Shown here: positions 20,737 to 30,392 of the stretch, piece by piece | How the letters are laid out: each line of letters opens with the position of its first letter | How positions within the stretch are numbered: the stretch's first letter is position 1 | Assembly: GCF_023922585.1 (NCBI RefSeq) | Contig: NZ_JAMFTN010000021.1 | Coordinates: 1 to 64,000, forward strand | DNA length: 64,000 bases | Origin: Aliidiomarina quisquiliarum | GTDB lineage: Bacteria; Pseudomonadota; Gammaproteobacteria; Enterobacterales; Alteromonadaceae | Direction of reading: 5' to 3' | Notes under the pieces: generated by a model | Database searches by the model: none | Told to the model about the DNA's origin: nothing | What the model saw: the letters and a program-made list of their open reading frames with translations, nothing else | Position numbers and translations under genes: made by a program

Positions 20737-20780
20737 AGTAGGCCGAATTCAGGTACAATAAAGTGTTCGTTCGGTCTACT
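20737..20780. repeat. Inverted repeat around a TACAAT box upstream of mlaF
   Basis: Arm AGTAGGCCGAA at 20737-20747 and arm TTCGGTCTACT at 20770-20780 pair with one mismatch over 11 bases. The arm centres are 33 bases apart, about three helical turns. A -10-like TACAAT lies between them at 20754-20759, without a good -35. It could be an operator or a stem-loop ending the TetR transcript; it lacks a U-tract, which argues against a simple terminator. Confidence 0.5.
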
Positions 20781-20851
20781 TTAGAATAAACCGTGAGGGT
20801 GGCGCATGCGGCCCTTCAAATTCAAGTTTCCAAGCATAAGCGAGACATAAC

Positions 20852-21652
20852 GTGGGCAACTTGGTCGAGATTAAAGACGTATACTTTAACCGCGGTGAGC
20901 GCTCTATTTACGAGGGCGTGTCGTTAGTTATTCCGCGGGGCAAAATAACTGGGGTGTTAGGCCCTAGTGGCAGTGGCAAAACTACCTTGTTACGCCTTAT
21001 AGGGGCGCAGTTGAAAGCGCACCGCGGGGAAGTATTATTTGGCGGGCAAGACATGGCCAAACTGGGCCGTAGTGCTTTGTATGAAACCCGTAAACGTATG
21101 AGTATGCTGTTTCAAAGTGGTGCACTTTTTTCTGAAATGTCGGTGTTTGAAAACGTGGCCTTCCCATTGCGCGAGCATACTAAGCTGCCAGAAAACATTA
21201 TTCAAACTATTGTAAAAATGAAGCTAGAGTCGGTAGGTTTACGTGGCGCTGGCGGTATGGCGCCTAGCGAACTGTCGGGGGGTATGGCCCGGCGGGCGGC
21301 GCTAGCACGTTCAATAGTGCTCGACCCAGAAATGATTATGTACGACGAGCCTTTTGCTGGCCAAGATCCTATTTCTATGGGCATGTTGGTGAAGCTAATA
21401 GACGAGCTTAATGCCACCTTAGGCTTAACCAGCATTGTGGTGTCGCACGACGTAAAAGAAGTGATGAGTATTTCTGACCACTTGATTGTAATGGCCAATA
21501 AGAAAATTGTTGGTGAAGGTACGCCGCAAGAGTTACGGGAAAATGGTTCGGAATTAGTGCAGCAGTTTTTAACTGGCGCGCCCGATGGCCCGGTGCCATT
21601 CCATTACCAAGCAAAGCCCTACCACGCCGACTTGCTAGGAGCCAAGCCATGA
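20852..21652 (+). CDS. mlaF: Phospholipid ABC transporter ATPase MlaF
   Basis: The ATPase of the MlaFEDB inner-membrane complex that maintains outer-membrane lipid asymmetry. The 266-residue product, from a GTG start, has Walker A GPSGSGKT (37-44), the MLFQSGALF stretch, signature [11 protein letters not shown], Walker [14 protein letters not shown] and the switch VVSHDVKEV. The C terminus [19 protein letters not shown] matches the MlaF extension that grips the neighbouring subunit and MlaB. It overlaps mlaE by 4 bases. Confidence 0.97.
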   Translation: MGNLVEIKDVYFNRGERSIYEGVSLVIPRGKITGVLGPSGSGKTTLLRLIGAQLKAHRGEVLFGGQDMAKLGRSALYETRKRMSMLFQSGALFSEMSVFENVAFPLREHTKLPENIIQTIVKMKLESVGLRGAGGMAPSELSGGMARRAALARSIVLDPEMIMYDEPFAGQDPISMGMLVKLIDELNATLGLTSIVVSHDVKEVMSISDHLIVMANKKIVGEGTPQELRENGSELVQQFLTGAPDGPVPFHYQAKPYHADLLGAKP

Positions 21653-22422
21653 GTATGTTTCACCTTTTAGGGCGCAACATATTGAATAATATTCAAGGTG
21701 TTGGCCAAGCTACTATTATGCTGGCGCAAGCGTTAATAGGTAAGCCGCAACCACGGAAAATGTTGCCGCTGCTAATTCGCCAACTGTATGTGGTGGGCGT
21801 ACAGTCGATGCTGATTATTATTATTTCGGGCTTGTTTATTGGCATGGTGCTGGGTTTGCAGGGCTACACTATTTTAGTGGACTTTGGCGCCGAGCAGGCG
21901 TTAGGGCCTATGGTTGCATTGTCGCTGCTGCGTGAACTAGGGCCGGTAGTTACGGCACTATTGTTTGCTGGTCGTGCGGGCTCAGCGTTAACCGCAGAAA
22001 TTGGTTTAATGCGCGCAACAGAACAGCTTTCTAGTTTAGAAATGATGGCCGTTGACCCACTGCGCCGAGTTATAGCACCACGCTTTTGGGCGGGTGTTAT
22101 TAGCATGCCGTTATTAGCGTTGATGTTTAATGCCGTGGGTATTTATGGCGGTTTTATGGTGGGCGTAGAATGGCTAGGCGTTGACGACGGGGCATTTTGG
22201 TCGGTAATGCAGTCGAGCGTGCACTGGCAAGACGACGTAATGAACGGCGTAATTAAAAGTTTAGTGTTTGCCGTTGTAGTTACCTGGATAGCACTATTTA
22301 AAGGGTATACGGCAACGCCTACGTCGCCGGGGATTAGCGCAGCAACCACACAAACTGTGGTGTACAGTTCGTTAGCTGTGCTGGGTTTAGATTTTGTTTT
22401 AACCGCAATAATGTTTGGGTGA
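21649..22422 (+). CDS. mlaE: Phospholipid ABC transporter permease MlaE
   Basis: The 257-residue permease of the Mla complex, with five to six hydrophobic helices and the MlaE-family core ([38 protein letters not shown]). It dimerises and sits beneath the MlaD hexamer ring. It overlaps mlaF by ATGA and precedes mlaD by 3 bases. Confidence 0.97.
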   Translation: MSMFHLLGRNILNNIQGVGQATIMLAQALIGKPQPRKMLPLLIRQLYVVGVQSMLIIIISGLFIGMVLGLQGYTILVDFGAEQALGPMVALSLLRELGPVVTALLFAGRAGSALTAEIGLMRATEQLSSLEMMAVDPLRRVIAPRFWAGVISMPLLALMFNAVGIYGGFMVGVEWLGVDDGAFWSVMQSSVHWQDDVMNGVIKSLVFAVVVTWIALFKGYTATPTSPGISAATTQTVVYSSLAVLGLDFVLTAIMFG

Positions 22423-22425
22423 TTT

Positions 22426-22893
22426 ATGACAACTCGTACAATGGAATTAATGGTAGGTGTGTTTGCTGCTGCAGCAATTGCCGCGTTGCTTTTTTTGGCG
22501 CTACAAGTTGCAAATACGAGCGATTCAACGCGCGGTGAAACATACACCTTAGTGGCTAAATTCGATAATGTTGGCGGCTTAAAAGTGCGTTCACCAGTGA
22601 AAGTGGGGGGCGTGTTGGTAGGGCGAGTGTCGGCTATTCAATTAGAAGGCGACTATTACGAGCCTGTGGTAGAAATGCAAATAAGCATGCGTTATAACCG
22701 CTTTCCTGAAACCAGCACGGCGTCTATTTTAACTTCGGGCATTATTGGCGAACAATATATAGGCCTTGAGCCGGGCTTTATTGACGACTTTGTTGAAATA
22801 TTAGGAGATGGTGGAGAAATTCCAAACACCAACTCGGCCATGGTGCTAGAAAACTTAATTGGCCAGTTTTTGTTTAGCCAAGGCGAAAAGTGA
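22426..22893 (+). CDS. mlaD: MCE-domain lipid-binding protein MlaD
   Basis: A 155-residue inner-membrane-anchored protein with one N-terminal transmembrane helix (about 8-28) and a single MCE domain (about 38-115: VAKFDNVGGLKVRSPVKVGG). Six copies form the ring that channels lipids from MlaE to MlaC in known systems. The hydrophobic C-terminal helix LENLIGQFLF is present. E. coli MlaD is 183 residues, so the C-terminal tail here is short. In E. coli mlaC follows; here mlaB follows directly. Confidence 0.95.
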   Translation: MTTRTMELMVGVFAAAAIAALLFLALQVANTSDSTRGETYTLVAKFDNVGGLKVRSPVKVGGVLVGRVSAIQLEGDYYEPVVEMQISMRYNRFPETSTASILTSGIIGEQYIGLEPGFIDDFVEILGDGGEIPNTNSAMVLENLIGQFLFSQGEK

Positions 22894-22899
22894 GTTGCC

Positions 22900-23220
22900 A
22901 TGACAATGCAAAGCGAACAGCCTAATACAGAGTTAACCTTTCGGGCAGAACAAAACCTGGTGCATGTAGCGGGTGCATTGAACCGCGACAGCGTGCCTAA
23001 AGCCTGGCAAGAGAGGCACCAGTGGGCGGCGGGTAAAGAAACCTTGGCCTTAGACTTGTCGAAAGTAAATGCGGTGGACTCCGCTGGTTTAGCCATGTTA
23101 ATTCAGCTAAAAGCCGAATTACAAACCCAGCAGCGCAAACTAACTTTACACAACGTAAACAAACAGCTGGTGGCCTTTGCCGCAGTGAGTGGTGTTACTG
23201 AGCTGCTTTCGTTAAGCTAG
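22900..23220 (+). CDS. mlaB: STAS-domain protein MlaB
   Basis: A 106-residue cytoplasmic STAS protein that stabilises MlaF and activates the transporter. The conserved helix start DSAGLAMLIQLKAEL lies near residues 62-76. It begins 6 bases after mlaD. In most gammaproteobacteria mlaC (about 210 residues, secreted) separates these genes; no trace of it is seen here. The gene is recognisable by position and fold rather than strong sequence identity. Confidence 0.9.
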   Translation: MTMQSEQPNTELTFRAEQNLVHVAGALNRDSVPKAWQERHQWAAGKETLALDLSKVNAVDSAGLAMLIQLKAELQTQQRKLTLHNVNKQLVAFAAVSGVTELLSLS

Positions 23221-23290
23221 AGCTTATTGCTTGCAGCACCACAGCTGCCGTGTAAATTCGTTATTGATAAAAGTATATAAAGGGAGCCGA

Positions 23291-24819
<1,529 letters not shown>

Positions 24820-24835
24820 TTGTTTGGCACCTAGG

Positions 24836-25903
24836 TTAGTGTTCAGGTAAGCGTAAGTGTTGAATAACTGCTTCGGTAACGAACTGTTCTTGCTCACGAA
24901 TAAAGTGAATGCGTAATTTTGAACCAGGCCGCGCGGCGGCTACAAGATCGAGGGCTTGGTTCAAACTTTCTAGGGGTATGTCGTTAATACGAAAGACAAA
25001 GTCATTCGGCTTTAAATTGGCCAATTCTGCGGGGCTGTTCGGTTCAACCCGCTCTAAAACTATACCAACCATATTCAATTCTGAATGAAAACCTTGCCGT
25101 GCTTCTACCCCAAGGTAACCACGGGTAACCGAGCCTTCAGCAATAATCTGCTCCATAATACGTTCGGCTAAATGATAGGTAACCGAAAAAGAAATACCGG
25201 TTAATTCTTCCCCTTGCTGAGATAAATAGCGACCACTGTTAATACCTACCAATTCACCTCGAGAGTTTACTAAGGCGCCGCCCGAGTTACCTTCGTTTAT
25301 TGATGCGTCCATTTTTATAAATTCAGAGTAGCCATTTTCAGGGTTGGTGCGGCCGGTAGCCGACACAATGCCTTGGGTAACGGTTTGGCCCAAATTATAG
25401 GGGTTGCCAATAGCCAGTACCACGTCGCCAACGCGGGGAGTGTAGTTGTCGTTACGGGGAATAACCGCCAAGTTGTCGGCTTCAATACGCAGTACGGCTA
25501 AGTCGGTGAGGCTATCGCTACCAATAAGTTGAGCACCAAATACACGGCCGTCTTGTAAGGCAACACGAATTAGATCAACGTCGGACACCACATGGCGAGC
25601 GGTAAGTATAAAGCCGCGAGAATTCATAATAACGCCCGAGCCAAGGCGTAAAGTAGAGGCGTTTTGTAAGGGCCAGCGCGGATTGCGAATAGACTGCGTA
25701 GTATAAATGTTCACCACTGCTGGCGCTGCTAGTTCTACCGCGTCGGCGAAGCTTATTAATGCTGGCTGTGTGCTAGTGTGAACAGGAGCGGTTGGTTGGT
25801 TGACCAGAGGTAAAGCCACAATAACCAATGCAGCAACAATAAAGCCAACAAGAGCAGGCTTTATAAGGTATTGAGTAAGTGCTGACTGGCGGAATTTGGG
25901 CAT
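24836..25903 (-). CDS. degS: Site-1 inner-membrane serine protease DegS
   Basis: DegS senses unassembled outer-membrane proteins through its PDZ domain and cuts RseA, starting the cascade that frees sigma-E. The 355-residue protein has an N-terminal anchor (about 15-34), catalytic triad His104 (TARHVV), Asp134 (SLTDLAVL) and Ser207 (EGNSGGAL), and one PDZ domain at about 260-350. The start codon at 25903 has no visible Shine-Dalgarno: the bases before it are AT-rich. A perfect 9-base dyad sits 10 bases upstream. It is separated from degQ by a strong terminator. Confidence 0.95.
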   Translation of the reverse strand: MPKFRQSALTQYLIKPALVGFIVAALVIVALPLVNQPTAPVHTSTQPALISFADAVELAAPAVVNIYTTQSIRNPRWPLQNASTLRLGSGVIMNSRGFILTARHVVSDVDLIRVALQDGRVFGAQLIGSDSLTDLAVLRIEADNLAVIPRNDNYTPRVGDVVLAIGNPYNLGQTVTQGIVSATGRTNPENGYSEFIKMDASINEGNSGGALVNSRGELVGINSGRYLSQQGEELTGISFSVTYHLAERIMEQIIAEGSVTRGYLGVEARQGFHSELNMVGIVLERVEPNSPAELANLKPNDFVFRINDIPLESLNQALDLVAAARPGSKLRIHFIREQEQFVTEAVIQHLRLPEH

Positions 25904-25913
25904 TAATTATTTT

Positions 25914-25944
25914 ATGTTAAGAAATTATTGGCTGATCTTAACAT
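25914..25944. repeat. Perfect 9-base inverted repeat directly upstream of degS
   Basis: ATGTTAAGA (25914-25922) and TCTTAACAT (25936-25944) are perfect inverted copies separated by 13 bases, with centres 22 bases apart (two helical turns). The site lies between the degQ terminator and the degS start. It fits either a dimeric repressor or activator operator, or an RNA hairpin in the degS leader. Confidence 0.6.
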
Positions 25945-25946
25945 TG

Positions 25947-25976
25947 AAAAGGGAGCGGAGGTAGGTTTCCGCTCCC
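25947..25976 (-). terminator. Rho-independent terminator of degQ
   Basis: On the minus strand a 9-base-pair stem GGGAGCGGA / TCCGCTCCC with an 8-base loop is followed by TTTTC. It ends the degQ transcript and implies that degS has its own promoter. Confidence 0.8.
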
Positions 25977-25995
25977 AGAGTTAGTTAAAGTTTAT

Positions 25996-27330
25996 TTAAT
26001 TGGGCAGTAACAAGTAAAGCTGGCGGTTGCCCCGCACAATTGTTAATGCCGTAACGCCCTTACTGCGTTCTAAAACGGCGCGTAATTCAGTTACCGTATT
26101 CGTTGGCTGACGATTTACTGCAATAATAATATCGCCGGTTTCTAAACCAATTTGTTCGGCAGGCGACTTTGACTCAATGTCGCTGACCCGCAAACCGCTG
26201 CCATTATTAGTTTGCAAGGTAGCGCCGCGAAGGGCTTCGTGCATTGATTCGGCAGTAATGGCCTTGTCGGCTTCACTTAGCTTCACCGGTATGTTTATTT
26301 CGTGACCGTCGCGAATAACACCTAGGGTAATATCACGGCCAGCACCAGCAGCGCCTACTTTGGCAGCAAGTTCTGACATGGATTGAATAAGCGTACCGTC
26401 GATGCTAATTATAACGTCGCCGGCCTTAATGCCAGCTTGTTGTGCGGCGCTGTCTTGAATAACTTCACTTACCCAAGCACCGCGGGTACGTTTAATGTCG
26501 AGAGCGTCAGCAAGCTGTTGGTCAAGGTCGCGGCCACGCACACCTAAAATACCACGGCGTACTTCACCGAACTCAAGTATTTGGTCTACAAGGCTTTTCA
26601 TCATGTTTGAAGGTATAGCAAAGCCAATACCAATATTGCCTGTTGAGCCTAAAATAGCAGTGTTAATACCAATAAGGCGGCCATTAAGGTCGACTAAGGC
26701 GCCTCCAGAATTACCGCGGTTAATTGCCGCGTCGGTTTGAATAAAGTTTTCTAAACGATCGACCCCGAAGCCCCCTCGGCCAAGGGCTGAAACAATACCT
26801 GAAGTGACGGTTTGACCTAAGCCAAAGGGGTTGCCAATGGCTATGGCGAAGTCGCCTACCCGAAGTGCGTCGGAGTTAGCAAGTGGCAATTCTTTAAGGT
26901 TCTCAGGCTCATTGAGTTTGAGTAAGGCAATGTCGGAATCAGGATCGGCACCTAGTACGGTGGCGGTAAAAGTACGGCCGTCGTTCAAGGTTACGGTAAT
27001 GTCGCTGGCACTGTCGACCACGTGGTTGTTGGTAACCACATACCCTTCGCGGGCATTAATAATAACGCCTGAGCCAAGCCCTTGAAAAGGTTGTTCGCGC
27101 ACTTGTTCTTGTTGGCCAAAGAAATGCCGAAAAGCATCGGGTATGCGTTGCCGGGTAACCCGAGTGCCTTCTACGGAAATATTAACCACGGCAGGAGTTG
27201 CTTGTTCTAGCATAGGGGCTAGTGTTGGGGTGCCATTTTGCTGTGATAACTGGGCAAAAGGAATTTGTGCATACGTGAAGGTAGAAAAAGATAAGGCTAA
27301 AAAAGCCACTAGAATATGAAAACGTTTCAT
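25996..27330 (-). CDS. degQ: Periplasmic serine endoprotease DegQ (DegP family)
   Basis: A HtrA protease/chaperone for misfolded envelope proteins. I start it at 27330 (MKRFHILVAFLALSF), giving 444 residues with a signal peptide of about 21 residues ending TYA; a longer reading upstream would spoil the signal peptide. The triad is His103, Asp133 and Ser208 (RGNSGGAL), followed by two PDZ domains at about 250-340 and 355-440. The short LA loop and the position before degS favour DegQ over DegP. A sigma-E-like promoter lies upstream. Confidence 0.93.
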   Translation of the reverse strand: MKRFHILVAFLALSFSTFTYAQIPFAQLSQQNGTPTLAPMLEQATPAVVNISVEGTRVTRQRIPDAFRHFFGQQEQVREQPFQGLGSGVIINAREGYVVTNNHVVDSASDITVTLNDGRTFTATVLGADPDSDIALLKLNEPENLKELPLANSDALRVGDFAIAIGNPFGLGQTVTSGIVSALGRGGFGVDRLENFIQTDAAINRGNSGGALVDLNGRLIGINTAILGSTGNIGIGFAIPSNMMKSLVDQILEFGEVRRGILGVRGRDLDQQLADALDIKRTRGAWVSEVIQDSAAQQAGIKAGDVIISIDGTLIQSMSELAAKVGAAGAGRDITLGVIRDGHEINIPVKLSEADKAITAESMHEALRGATLQTNNGSGLRVSDIESKSPAEQIGLETGDIIIAVNRQPTNTVTELRAVLERSKGVTALTIVRGNRQLYLLLPN

Positions 27331-27423
27331 AGCATGCGGTACTCCACTAAATAAAATCAACAAGGTTTACTTAAACGAGTTGCGGCGATAAGCCTACATA
27401 AACTATAGGTGTGCTGCTTATTA

Positions 27424-27450
27424 ACAGACTGATAGAAGCAAGATAAGTTC
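27424..27450 (-). promoter_or_regulatory. Sigma-E-like promoter upstream of degQ
   Basis: On the minus strand GAACTT (27450-27445) is followed by a 16-base spacer and TCTGT (27428-27424). This matches the sigma-E layout GAACTT-N16-TCTGA known for E. coli degP, except for the last base. The predicted start would give a leader of about 85 bases before degQ. Confidence 0.5.
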
Positions 27451-27481
27451 TGATAAAGTGAAATTCAAGCGTGCTGATAAG

Positions 27482-27506
27482 AAAAACCCAGCACGAGGGC
27501 TGGGTT
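27482..27506 (-). terminator. Rho-independent terminator of zapG
   Basis: On the minus strand AACCCAGC, a six-base loop and GCTGGGTT are followed by TTTC, just after the zapG stop. The stem is identical to the one that ends rpsI. Confidence 0.75.
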
Positions 27507-27519
27507 GTATGGGGTTAGT

Positions 27520-27963
27520 TTACTCTTTGGGTTTAATAGGTGAAAACAACCCGCTGCCTGGTTCTGAATAGTCGCGAGGGGCTTCGTCGTGACGACCTTC
27601 GCTTGTTTTACGGCGCTCTGGCTCGGGCTCCAGCAGGTTCGATTGACGCAGCTGCTTCATGGTGCCGTCGGAAAAGAAAGGTAACGGCTGCTGCCATTCT
27701 TTTTCGCTTTGCAGGAAGTTTTCACTTTCGCCCAGAAAGCGACTGAGCTTGCTTTGAATTTCTGTTACTTGTTCAGACAGTTGCAATGCCGTTGCCATGT
27801 GTTCGGAAACATCACGACGGTACGCGTCGAACTGCTGTTTTGTGTCTTCTAGTTGCGCAGCCAAGCTTGCTGAGTGGCCACCTTTGCCAAGCCAAAAGCG
27901 ACTGGCAAAAAAACCAATAATAGCACCAGCAATGACTAATAAAATTCCGATAAGCCATCCCAT
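27520..27963 (-). CDS. zapG: Envelope/division protein ZapG (YhcB, DUF1043)
   Basis: A 147-residue inner-membrane protein with one N-terminal helix (about 3-22) and a cytoplasmic coiled coil (about 30-95). The YhcB hallmark SKLSRFLGESENFLQSEKEW is seen before a low-complexity, charged C-terminal tail. In E. coli it links division, rod elongation and envelope synthesis. Position next to degQ and divergent from zapE is as in E. coli. An AGGAGAAAT ribosome site is present. Confidence 0.92.
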   Translation of the reverse strand: MGWLIGILLVIAGAIIGFFASRFWLGKGGHSASLAAQLEDTKQQFDAYRRDVSEHMATALQLSEQVTEIQSKLSRFLGESENFLQSEKEWQQPLPFFSDGTMKQLRQSNLLEPEPERRKTSEGRHDEAPRDYSEPGSGLFSPIKPKE

Positions 27964-28004
27964 TGTATTTCTCCTTACCGCCGTGGTTCGTGTACTGTGT
28001 TTAA

Positions 28005-28013
28005 TGGTATCAT
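28005..28013 (+). promoter_or_regulatory. Candidate extended -10 promoter for zapE
   Basis: TGGTATCAT fits an extended -10 element (TGn followed by TATCAT), 45 bases before the zapE start in the 94-base gap shared with the divergent zapG. No good -35 is visible. Confidence 0.35.
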
Positions 28014-28057
28014 GTATTTTTCCAATCAGTCGTCAGATGTCAGGGTATTTTTTCTTC

Positions 28058-29203
28058 ATGAGTGAACCAGCGGCGCAGTTAATGCCGAGCAACGACGATA
28101 CGCCTTTGGCGTTGTACCAGCAAGACCTTGAGAAAAACGGGTTTAGTTACGATAAAGCACAAGAACAGGCGGTGCTACACTTGCAGCGCCTGTACGACGA
28201 CTTAATCACGAAACCGGGCCGACGAGTGCGGGTGCGGCGTAAAATTAAGCGTGTGCTTACGGGCAAGCCGCAAGGTAAAAAGGTAAAAGGGCTTTATTTT
28301 TGGGGTGGGGTGGGCCGTGGTAAAACCTATTTGGTAGACACCTTTTATAACGCTTTGCCTTTAGAACGGAAATGGCGGGTGCATTTTCACCGCTTTATGC
28401 AGCGCGTGCATGAAGACCTAAAACACTTAAAGGGGCGGTCTGATCCTTTAGCTGTGGTGGCTGAAAAACTAGCAAGTGAAGCTCGAGTTATTTGTTTCGA
28501 TGAATTTTTTGTGCAAGACATTGCCGATGCAATGATTTTAAGTACGCTTTTGCAAGAGCTATTCAAACGCAATGTAGTGTTAGTGGCCACGTCGAACATT
28601 GTGCCCGACGACCTATATAAGAATGGCTTGCAGCGAGCACGGTTTTTACCCGCTATTGAGCTTATTAAAGAACATTGCGACGTGGTTAACGTAGATAGCG
28701 GCATTGATTACCGTTTGCGTACTCTGGAAAAAGCTGAAATATACCACTGGCCGCTAGACGCACAAGCCGACCGTAACCTAGTAAGTTACTTTTGCGATTT
28801 AACCACCGGCAGCGATGGCGTAGAAAAAATGGTAGACTTAACCATTAACAATCGCAGTATTCACGCTCGCATGGCCGCCAACGATGTGGTGCTGTTCGAC
28901 TTTAGCGATATTTGTGAGGGCCCCCGTAGCCCGTATGACTACATTGCTATTGCACAACAGTATCAAGCGGTACTAATTAGCAACGTGAAAATTATGCACG
29001 CAGACGCCGACGACACGGCACGGCGCTTTATTGCTTTAGTGGACGAGTTTTATGAGCGGCGGGTGAAGCTGATTATGTCGGGCGCAGCGCCAATAGAAAG
29101 CCTTTACCAGGGCAGCCGTTTAGCTTTTGAATATAAACGCTGTTTAAGTCGGTTATTGGAAATGCAGTCGCAAGAATACTTAGCGTTAGCACACAAAGCG
29201 TAA
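28058..29203 (+). CDS. zapE: Cell division ATPase ZapE
   Basis: An AAA-type ATPase that associates with the Z ring late in constriction. I start it at 28058 (MSEPAAQLMPS), 381 residues, against 375 in E. coli; an in-frame ATG at 28037 would add seven residues, and reading further upstream crosses zapG antisense. Walker A GGVGRGKT lies at 83-90, Walker B in VICFDEFFVQD near 147, and the sensor region in VATSNIVPDDLYKNGLQR. Arg-rich basic segments flank the P-loop. Confidence 0.94.
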   Translation: MSEPAAQLMPSNDDTPLALYQQDLEKNGFSYDKAQEQAVLHLQRLYDDLITKPGRRVRVRRKIKRVLTGKPQGKKVKGLYFWGGVGRGKTYLVDTFYNALPLERKWRVHFHRFMQRVHEDLKHLKGRSDPLAVVAEKLASEARVICFDEFFVQDIADAMILSTLLQELFKRNVVLVATSNIVPDDLYKNGLQRARFLPAIELIKEHCDVVNVDSGIDYRLRTLEKAEIYHWPLDAQADRNLVSYFCDLTTGSDGVEKMVDLTINNRSIHARMAANDVVLFDFSDICEGPRSPYDYIAIAQQYQAVLISNVKIMHADADDTARRFIALVDEFYERRVKLIMSGAAPIESLYQGSRLAFEYKRCLSRLLEMQSQEYLALAHKA

Positions 29204-29210
29204 ATAGAAG

Positions 29211-29239
29211 GTGATCTTCTGCCGCGCTTTCAGTATAAT
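29211..29239 (+). promoter_or_regulatory. Promoter of rplM-rpsI
   Basis: A perfect -10 TATAAT (29234-29239) lies 17 bases after a weak -35-like GTGATC (29211-29216). The predicted start near 29246 leaves a leader of about 130 bases before rplM. Confidence 0.55.
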
Positions 29240-29263
29240 CCCGCGCAGCCCACGTTACTTCCC

Positions 29264-29297
29264 CTGCGTTATCCCAGCGCAGTTGGCCACAGGGCCA
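29264..29297 (+). promoter_or_regulatory. Structured leader of rplM (possible L13 autoregulatory site)
   Basis: Two tandem hairpins can form in the leader: CTGCG/CGCAG (29264-29282) and TGGCC, ACAG, GGCCA (29284-29297). L13 represses its own operon through the leader in E. coli; whether this structure is that site is not shown. Confidence 0.35.
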
Positions 29298-29374
29298 CGG
29301 GAAAATTATTGGCATACTCGCGGGGAAGCCCGGAGCAGCCTTGGCTAAATTCATGAATTCTAGGTAATCTAAGC

Positions 29375-29803
29375 ATGAAAACTTTTGTTGCAAAACCAGC
29401 AACCGTTAAACGCGACTGGTTCGTTGTTGACGCTGCAGGTAAAACTCTTGGTCGTATTGCGACCGAAATTGCCGTACGTTTACGCGGTAAGCATAAGCCT
29501 GAGTACACCCCACACGTAGACACAGGTGACTATATTATTGTTATTAACGCTGAAAAAGTTACCGTTACTGGTAACAAAGCAAAAGACAAAATATATCACT
29601 CACACAGTGGTTACCCAGGTGGTTTGAAGTCGATTAGCTTTGAAAAGCTACAGGCTAAAAAACCAGAAATGATTATTGAAGCCGCCGTTAAAGGTATGCT
29701 GCCACGTGGTCCGTTAGGACGTGACATGTTCCGTAAACTAAAAGTTTATGCGGGACCAGAGCACAACCACAGCGCACAGCAACCTAAAACCCTTGATATT
29801 TAA
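29375..29803 (+). CDS. rplM: 50S ribosomal protein L13
   Basis: A primary-assembly protein of the large subunit. The 142-residue product starts [20 protein letters not shown] and contains the L13 signature [19 protein letters not shown]. Length equals that of E. coli. AGGTAA lies 8 bases before the ATG. rpsI follows as a two-gene operon ended by a terminator. It is one of the most certain calls. Confidence 0.99.
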   Translation: MKTFVAKPATVKRDWFVVDAAGKTLGRIATEIAVRLRGKHKPEYTPHVDTGDYIIVINAEKVTVTGNKAKDKIYHSHSGYPGGLKSISFEKLQAKKPEMIIEAAVKGMLPRGPLGRDMFRKLKVYAGPEHNHSAQQPKTLDI

Positions 29804-29817
29804 TGGAGCAGATGACT

Positions 29818-30210
29818 ATGGCAGATACTCAATACTACGGTACAGGTCGTCGCAAAAGCTCTACAGCGCGGGTTTTCCTGCGTCCGGGTAGCGGTGCGAT
29901 TCAGATCAACAACAGCACAATCGAAGAATACTTCGGTCGTGAAACAGCGCGTATGGTTGTTCGTCAACCACTTGAATTGCTAGAAATGGCAGACAAGTTT
30001 GACGTATATGTTACTGTTGCAGGTGGTGGTACGACTGGCCAGGCGGGTGCTATCCGTCATGGTATTACTCGTGCACTTATGCAATATGACGAAACCCTAC
30101 GTGGTGAATTACGTAGCGCGGGTTATGTAACTCGTGACGCACGTAAAGTTGAGCGTAAGAAAGTTGGTTTTGCGAAAGCGCGTAAGCGTCCACAGTTCTC
30201 AAAACGTTAA
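29818..30210 (+). CDS. rpsI: 30S ribosomal protein S9
   Basis: A small-subunit protein whose C-terminal tail reaches the P-site tRNA. The start at 29818 ([19 protein letters not shown]) is 130 residues, as in E. coli, with TGGAG 9 bases upstream. A longer in-frame reading (five residues) is not needed. The C terminus RPQFSKR, which contacts tRNA, is intact. Confidence 0.99.
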   Translation: MADTQYYGTGRRKSSTARVFLRPGSGAIQINNSTIEEYFGRETARMVVRQPLELLEMADKFDVYVTVAGGGTTGQAGAIRHGITRALMQYDETLRGELRSAGYVTRDARKVERKKVGFAKARKRPQFSKR

Positions 30211-30231
30211 GCCTTTCTTTTCTCGCTTCAA

Positions 30232-30255
30232 AACCCAGCTTTGGCTGGGTTTTTT
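30232..30255 (+). terminator. Rho-independent terminator of rplM-rpsI
   Basis: AACCCAGC, loop TTTG and GCTGGGTT are followed by a T-run, 21 bases after the rpsI stop. Confidence 0.88.
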
Positions 30256-30279
30256 ATTGCCACCACACTGGGAATAGCC

Positions 30280-30308
30280 TTGTAAAGAGCCGGGCTTTTC
30301 TTTATTAT
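30280..30308 (+). promoter_or_regulatory. Promoter of petABC
   Basis: TTGTAA (30280-30285), a 17-base spacer and TATTAT (30303-30308) make a good sigma-70 promoter about 85 bases before petA. Confidence 0.6.
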
Positions 30309-30392
30309 CGAGAAGCATTTTTTTTTGTCGCGAGTATTATGTACTTGTGCTGCGGATGATTCCGCACAGCGTCCAATACTGGAGAAAGATGG

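Noticed and set aside
27797-28057. Long N-terminal extension of zapE
   Set aside because: The extension runs antisense through zapG and has no similarity to ZapE; the start at 28058 gives the family's usual length.
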